Assembly (NCBI RefSeq): GCF_002813775.1
Contig: NZ_CP020370.1
Location: 1,207,501-1,271,500, forward strand
Direction: 5' to 3'
DNA from: Candidatus Thiodictyon syntrophicum
GTDB taxonomy: Bacteria; Pseudomonadota; Gammaproteobacteria; Chromatiales; Chromatiaceae
Length of the DNA: 64,000 nt
Shown: one piece after another, positions 59,621 through 64,000 of the stretch
How positions within the stretch are numbered: the stretch's first letter is position 1
Layout: every line of letters starts with the position of its first letter
Made by a program: the position numbers and the translations under genes
Notes under the pieces: model-generated
What the model saw: only the letters and a program-made list of their open reading frames with translations
Told to the model about the DNA's origin: nothing
Databases searched by the model: none

Positions 59621-61137
59621 GCAAACCCTGCCGCCGCCTGTCACGCGCGGCCATCAAGGAGCAACGCGCGCACAAGAAACAGCAGGAACAGGCGCTACGC
59701 CAACAGCAGCGCCAGGACGGACTGATCCCCCGCGTACCCGCGCCGTTACCCAATCGCTGCTCGGCGTACGCCACGCTCGCCGAGGAACAGCAGGCCCGCG
59801 AGGCGGCGGTCAGCGGCCAGGTGCGCGTCCTGCGCCGGGAACTGCCCGCGTTGCTCGCCGCCCTGGGACAGATTCCCGAGCCCCGCAACCCCAAGAAGTG
59901 TCGGCATCGGCTCACCGTGCTGCTGCTCTACGGGCTGCTGATGTTCGTCTTTCAGTTCGCCTCCCGGCGCGCGGTCAACCGCGAACTGACGCACCCCCAG
60001 TTCGAGGCCAACCTACGGCTCCTGTTCCCCGAACTGGAGACCCTCCCGCACGCCGACACCCTGTTTCGGCTGCTGCGCGACATCGACGTGACCCACCTCG
60101 AACAGGCGCACATCGACCTGGTACGCCGCCTGATCCGCGCCAAGACCTTCCGCCGCTACCTGATCAACCACGCCTATCCCATCGCCATCGACGGCTCCCA
60201 GAAATTCACCCGTGACCACCTCTGGGATGAGAATCTCCTGGAACGTCAGGTCGGGGCCGAGGACGCGCGCCACACCCAGTACTTCGTCTACGTCCTGGAG
60301 GCCAGTCTGGCCTTTCACAACGGGCTGGTGATCCCCTTGCTGAGCGAATTCCTCGAATATGCCAAGGGCGATACCAAGGCCGACAAACAAGACTGCGAAC
60401 GGCGCGCCTTCACGCGGCTCAGCGCCCGGATCAAGACGCTGTTCCCGCGCCTGCCGATCTTGCTGTTGCTCGACGGTCTCTATGCCGACGGACCGGTGAT
60501 GCAGTGCTGCCATCAGTACCACTGGCAGTTCATGATCGTTTTCAAGGACAAGGACTTGCCTACGGTCTGGGAGGAATTCCACGCGCTGCACGCGGTGCAG
60601 CCAGCGGGTTGTCAGCGCGACTGGGGGGAGCGCCACCAGCGCTTTTCCTGGGTCAACGCGATCGACTATGCCTTCTCAAACAACACGCGCCGCCACCTCA
60701 GTCTGCATGTGGTGGTCTGTGAGGAGACCTGGGAGACGATCGATGAACAAGGCGCGCGCCTGACCAAGACCGCGCGCCATGCCTGGCTCTCCAGCCAACC
60801 ACTCAGCCGCGCTAATGCGCATGAGCGCTGCAACCTAGGGGCCCGTTACCGCTGGGGCATCGAGGCCGGCTTCCTGGTGGAGAAACATCAGGGTTACCAC
60901 TACGAGCACGCCTTTGCCCTGAACTGGAACGCCATGAAGGGCTATCACTACCTGATGCGCCTGGCGCACCTGTTCAACACCCTGGCACGCTTTGCCCGCC
61001 ATCTGCGCGAGCTTTATCGCACCCTGGGCGTGCGTGGCGCCATCGCCTTCATCCGCGCGTCCTGTGCCGGCCCCTGGCTCGACCCCGCGCGGATGCGCCG
61101 CCTGCTCGCCCAGCCGCTGCAGCTTCAGCTCGAATAA
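59617..61137 (+). CDS. DDE transposase of DruA-carrying transposon
   Basis: A 506-residue transposase. The Lys/Arg/Gln-rich N-terminus (RAAIKEQRAHKKQQEQALRQ) probably binds DNA. The catalytic core shows Asp in PIAIDGSQKF, Asp in LLLLDGLYADGPV and Glu in RYRWGIEAGFLVEKHQ. The C-terminal part is helical (HLFNTLARFARHLRELYRTL). It resembles ISNCY-type or IS1634-like transposases, but I cannot name the family with certainty. Its start overlaps the DruA-like stop, so the two are made together. Confidence 0.85.
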   Translation: MSKPCRRLSRAAIKEQRAHKKQQEQALRQQQRQDGLIPRVPAPLPNRCSAYATLAEEQQAREAAVSGQVRVLRRELPALLAALGQIPEPRNPKKCRHRLTVLLLYGLLMFVFQFASRRAVNRELTHPQFEANLRLLFPELETLPHADTLFRLLRDIDVTHLEQAHIDLVRRLIRAKTFRRYLINHAYPIAIDGSQKFTRDHLWDENLLERQVGAEDARHTQYFVYVLEASLAFHNGLVIPLLSEFLEYAKGDTKADKQDCERRAFTRLSARIKTLFPRLPILLLLDGLYADGPVMQCCHQYHWQFMIVFKDKDLPTVWEEFHALHAVQPAGCQRDWGERHQRFSWVNAIDYAFSNNTRRHLSLHVVVCEETWETIDEQGARLTKTARHAWLSSQPLSRANAHERCNLGARYRWGIEAGFLVEKHQGYHYEHAFALNWNAMKGYHYLMRLAHLFNTLARFARHLRELYRTLGVRGAIAFIRASCAGPWLDPARMRRLLAQPLQLQLE

Positions 61138-61505
61138 CCGCCGCCGGGAACGGCGCCCGACCCCGGCACGCCGGCGACCACCGGTGCTGGCAACCGCTGG
61201 CCTGGCGAGCGTGACGCATGCCCGAGTACCGGTCCGACAACCCTCCCGGCACCTGCCAAACCTTCTGCCGCAACCCCCGGTCAGGGCCAACGCACCCCGC
61301 AGCGGCCAACGCCAGCGCCCAACGGCGCCGACGCCGCCCAATGTCAGCCGGCGGCAGGGTTATGCTTCAGGGCTGCGCGTCACGCTGGACGCTTGCCAGG
61401 CAATCACTGCCGTCCTATGATGAATAGCGTATGAACCAGGCCCCGGCGGCTGATCAGCTACGACCCCAATGAACCGGTGATACGGTATCCGGCGAGCACA
61501 CAACC

Positions 61506-62174
61506 ATGCCTTCAGCGATCCCCTTTTCCGCGTTGCGACAGGTATTGGTCGTCGAGGACGATCCTTACTTCCAACGCGCCGTCGGCGAGGCGGTCGTCCA
61601 GGTGGGGTCCCCCTGGCTGGTGCATGGTTGCAGCACCGGGACCGCGGCCCTGGCCTTCTGCAAGGCCCCCGCCGCGGGCCTGGACCTGGCCCTGGTCGAT
61701 CTCGGGTTGCCGGATCTGGACGGCATCGAGGTCATCCGCGCCGTCCATGTCCGCTTTCCCGCCGTGCCGATCATGGTGATCTCGAGCGTCTGCGCCGAGA
61801 CGCGGGTGCTCAGCGCCATTCGTGCCGGGGCGCTCGGCTATCTCCTGAAGGGCGACTCGGGCATGTCGATGACGCGTGCCATCGAGCAGATCCTGGCCGG
61901 CAACTATCCGATCAGCCCGAAGCTGGCGCGTTGTCTGTTCAAGCTCGCCGGGCAGGGGTCGGCCGCCGACGCGGGCGCGCTGCCCCGGCTGACGGGCAAG
62001 GAAACCGAGCTGCTGGGGCACCTGGCCGACGGCAAGTCCTATAGTCAGGCGGCGGAGCGGATGGACGTGGCGCTGTCGACCATTCAGTCCTATATCCGCA
62101 ACCTCTATCGCAAACTCGATGTCCATTCGCAGACGCAGGCGCTGTTGCGGGCGCGCGAGCATGGACTTCTGTAG
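61506..62174 (+). CDS. LuxR/NarL-type response regulator
   Basis: A 222-residue regulator. The receiver spans residues about 12-125, with the acidic pair EDDP and the phospho-acceptor Asp in LVDLGLPDLDG near residue 63. The C-terminal LuxR-type helix-turn-helix is LTGKETELLGHLADGKSYSQ and STIQSYIRNLYRKLDVHSQT. It probably receives phosphate from the NarX-like kinase convergent with it at 62479. The target genes are not known. Confidence 0.9.
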   Translation: MPSAIPFSALRQVLVVEDDPYFQRAVGEAVVQVGSPWLVHGCSTGTAALAFCKAPAAGLDLALVDLGLPDLDGIEVIRAVHVRFPAVPIMVISSVCAETRVLSAIRAGALGYLLKGDSGMSMTRAIEQILAGNYPISPKLARCLFKLAGQGSAADAGALPRLTGKETELLGHLADGKSYSQAAERMDVALSTIQSYIRNLYRKLDVHSQTQALLRAREHGLL

Positions 62175-62208
62175 CAGGGTAACGAGTCAAGAATAGGCTA
62201 GACGCATT

Positions 62209-62312
62209 CGTTGTCGTTGTCGTTGTCGTTGTCGTAATCGGAGAAGCGATGCAATTTGGGCAGCGAAAGAATCCGGGGCACGACGACAATCTCGATTACG
62301 ACAACGACAACG
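62209..62312. repeat. Hairpin family A, copy A4
   Basis: Left arm 62209-62240 (GTTGTC units, ending GTAATCG), core GAAGCGATGCAATTTGGGC with AATCCGGGGC and ACAATCTCG, right arm 62293-62312 (CGATTACGACAACGACAACG). Core matches A3 and, inverted, A2. Confidence 0.85.
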
Positions 62313-62370
62313 GCGCGGAGAGCATTCTCTAATGGACTTGTTTAATCTATCAGCCTAGAAAAAGAAGTTC

Positions 62371-62510
62371 TCACACAAAGACACAAAGATCACAAAGATC
62401 ACAAAGATTTTCAAGGCGATATGTAGGTCAAGGAGATCACCCGGGCGGTGATCCGCCCAACGCCTTCAATGATCTGTTTTACTTTGTGTTCTTTGTGTCT
62501 TTGTGTGAGC
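62371..62510. repeat. Hairpin family D
   Basis: Left arm 62371-62409 (TCACACAAAGACACAAAGAT and further ACAAAG units) pairs with 62481-62510. The right arm runs into the kinase coding region and supplies its last codons. Confidence 0.8.
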
Positions 62511-64000
62511 AATTGCCGGTTCTTGGATCAGCGAACCGTTCCTCAGCCAAGGTCAAGGATACCCGCGTCCCCCGCGCCAGCCGGCTTACGGTCAGTTCGC
62601 CCCCCAACTCGCGCGCACGGCTTTGCATGTTGCCCAGGCCGCGCCCCTGCGCCACCGCTTCCGGGATGCCGATGCCGTCGTCCGTAACGGCGATATGCAA
62701 TTGCCCGTCCGCGCGATAGATGGCCTGCAGCGCGATATGACCGGCGCGGGCATGTTTGAGCCCATTGCTCAATGCCTCCTGCATGATGCGCAGCAGCTGC
62801 AGGATCAGGCGTTGCGCAAGCGGCGGGCAGGCGTCCAACTCGATCTGCCAGTCGACGCGAATAGGCTGCTCGGCCAGGCGCCGCTCGCAGCGATAGCGCC
62901 AATCGACGATGGCGTTGCGCAGGCTGCCCGCCTCGTTGCTCATGGTGTCGACGACCAGATAGAGATCATCGAGGCATTCCTGCAGCAGGATTGCGACCTG
63001 CCCTTGGGTCAGCTCGCCGTGCTCGATGCGCAGGCGCGCCCCGGCCAGTTGCGAGCCGAAGCCGTCGTGCATGTCCTGCAACAGGCGTTCGCGCTCGGCC
63101 GTGCGCGAACGCTCCACCTCGGCGGCGGTGAGCCGCTCATACGCCTGTTTCAATGCCTGCTCGCGCTCGGCGACCCGCTCTTCGAGCGACTGGTAGAGTC
63201 GGGCGCTGTCGATGGAGATCGCCAGTTGACCGCACAGCAGCGACAGGGTTTCTACCTGGCCGACGGGAAAGGCGGCACGATATAACCGATTCTCCAGGAT
63301 CAGGAAGGCGCCGATCCGACCGTGCAGCAGCACCGGCAGGCCCAGCAGCGAACACACAGGCAATGCGGCAAAGTGTGGATCAGCCTTGAACCGGCTGTCG
63401 ATCACCGCGTCGTCGCAGATCACAGGCGCCTGGGTGCTGAGGCCCAGCCGCAGGACGCCGGCGGGCAGGACCTGCCGCTCCTTGGCCGTCTGCAGCGTTA
63501 TCCGTTCCAGCCGCTCGGCGCCCCGCAGCCCGCCTTCCAGATACCAAGCACCCGTCTCGTCGCGCAGCAGCAGTTGGACATCGGTGGCCCCGGTCAGTTG
63601 GCCCAAGAGCGCCGTCACGCGGGCCACCAGTTGCGGCAGTGACCGTTCCGACGCCAGCGCCTGTGAGGCCCGCAGCAACGCCTCCTGGTTCAGGGCGTCG
63701 TGGCGTCGCTCCCCGGCGCCGACCGCGCGACTAGGCCCCAAGAAGGGCAGTTCGTCGAGCATCGCCCGGGCCTTGCAGGTGGCGCCCCACGCGCGATAGA
63801 GGGCCTGGGCCTGCGCGAGCAGCGCCCGCGCGGCGTGCTCCAGCCCGTGTCGCAGGTAGCAGTGTCCAGCCCGCTCGGTGATCAGGGCCTGGTGCCAGGG
63901 GCGCCGGTGGGCCTGCGCCTGGCGCATGGCCTGCTCGAAGGTCTCGAATGCCAGGGCGCTGTGCCCCAGCGCGTCCAGCCGTTCGGCCTCTACCAGGGCG
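62479..64000 (-). CDS. NarX-type sensor histidine kinase, 3' part
   Basis: The frame is open to the window edge, so the gene is partial. The visible start (ALVEAERLDALGHSALAFE) is TPR-like helical repeat, of the kind found at the end of large AAA/kinase-ATPase sensors. A GAF domain follows (LTGATDVQLLLRDETGAWYL to LYQSLEERVAE), then a HisKA_3 helix with the phospho-His in LLQDMHDGFGSQLAGARLRI, and an HATPase (IMQEALSNGLKHARAGHIAL, DDGIGIPEAVAQGRGLGNMQ). The C-terminal tail HKDTKNTK reads through the right arm of hairpin D, which supplies the stop codon. The response regulator at 61506-62174 is its likely partner. Confidence 0.88.
   Translation of the reverse strand, partial: ALVEAERLDALGHSALAFETFEQAMRQAQAHRRPWHQALITERAGHCYLRHGLEHAARALLAQAQALYRAWGATCKARAMLDELPFLGPSRAVGAGERRHDALNQEALLRASQALASERSLPQLVARVTALLGQLTGATDVQLLLRDETGAWYLEGGLRGAERLERITLQTAKERQVLPAGVLRLGLSTQAPVICDDAVIDSRFKADPHFAALPVCSLLGLPVLLHGRIGAFLILENRLYRAAFPVGQVETLSLLCGQLAISIDSARLYQSLEERVAEREQALKQAYERLTAAEVERSRTAERERLLQDMHDGFGSQLAGARLRIEHGELTQGQVAILLQECLDDLYLVVDTMSNEAGSLRNAIVDWRYRCERRLAEQPIRVDWQIELDACPPLAQRLILQLLRIMQEALSNGLKHARAGHIALQAIYRADGQLHIAVTDDGIGIPEAVAQGRGLGNMQSRARELGGELTVSRLARGTRVSLTLAEERFADPRTGNCSHKDTKNTK

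Larger units (their letters stand above)
58565..61377 (+). mobile_element. Two-gene transposon carrying a DruA-like gene
   Basis: A 2813-bp element with exact 20-bp terminal inverted repeats CGCAGCCCTGAAGCATAACC (58565-58584 and 61358-61377). Both ends are flanked by the same 5-bp direct repeat CGTCA (58560-58564 and 61378-61382), the mark of transposition. It carries a DUF4338 gene and a DDE transposase gene overlapping by ATGA. It lies 44 bp from the end of the IS1380 element. About 220 bp after the transposase are noncoding. Confidence 0.85.

Overview
The window looks like a piece of chromosome from a high-GC gammaproteobacterium, most likely a purple sulfur bacterium of the Chromatiaceae. 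That placement is inferred from gene order (fmdB-aspS-nudB and ftsK-lolA-rarA), PEP-CTERM proteins, tail-collar proteins, and many intergenic palindromes, REP-like repeats, toxin-antitoxin remnants and insertion sequences. No rRNA or tRNA was seen, so nothing here fixes the species.

Layout. 1-2.2 kb: remains of restriction/anti-phage genes (GmrSD-like DUF262/DUF1524 end, a DUF1156-DUF499 relic) and a peptidoglycan-binding-like protein. 2.5-14 kb: guanine deaminase; a VIT/VWA surface-type protein behind a truncated MerR regulator; a PEP-CTERM protein; a giant RCC1/TSP3/beta-helix secreted protein; an SDR dehydrogenase with a coupled unknown gene. 14.3-18.7 kb: fmdB, aspS, nudB and a sulfotransferase. 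18.7-24.5 kb: a broken PIN toxin-antitoxin pair, gene fragments, DUF6916, GNAT, three tandem tail-collar proteins and a second PEP-CTERM protein. 24.7-31.7 kb: a defence-type region with a phosphorothioation-associated methyltransferase, an AAA ATPase, a small unknown gene, a putative PD-(D/E)xK nuclease and a UPF0175/PIN pair. 32.3-37.5 kb: CusBA-type metal efflux. 37.8-47.4 kb: HTH antitoxin, Rpn-type nuclease, the rarA/lolA/ftsK operon, OmpA and RecD. 47.6-55.8 kb: a 1684-residue hybrid histidine kinase, DUF2878, a Gdx/SugE exporter, a HigA-like remnant and a glycosyltransferase. 56.8-61.4 kb: two complete mobile elements about 40 bp apart, an IS1380-type IS and a two-gene transposon whose first gene is a DruA-like (DUF4338) protein. 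61.5-64 kb: a LuxR-type response regulator convergent with a NarX-type histidine kinase that runs off the window.

The most unusual feature is the noncoding DNA. Several unrelated families of intergenic hairpins have arms made of short tandem units (GTTGTC, CAGGATTAA, ACAAAG, GAACGCAAA). One family keeps a conserved core between variable-length arms and occurs in both orientations. The best candidates for something little described are these hairpins, the DruA-carrying transposon (exact 20-bp terminal repeats, 5-bp target duplication), and the ATPase / small protein / nuclease operon at 27.8-31.3 kb.
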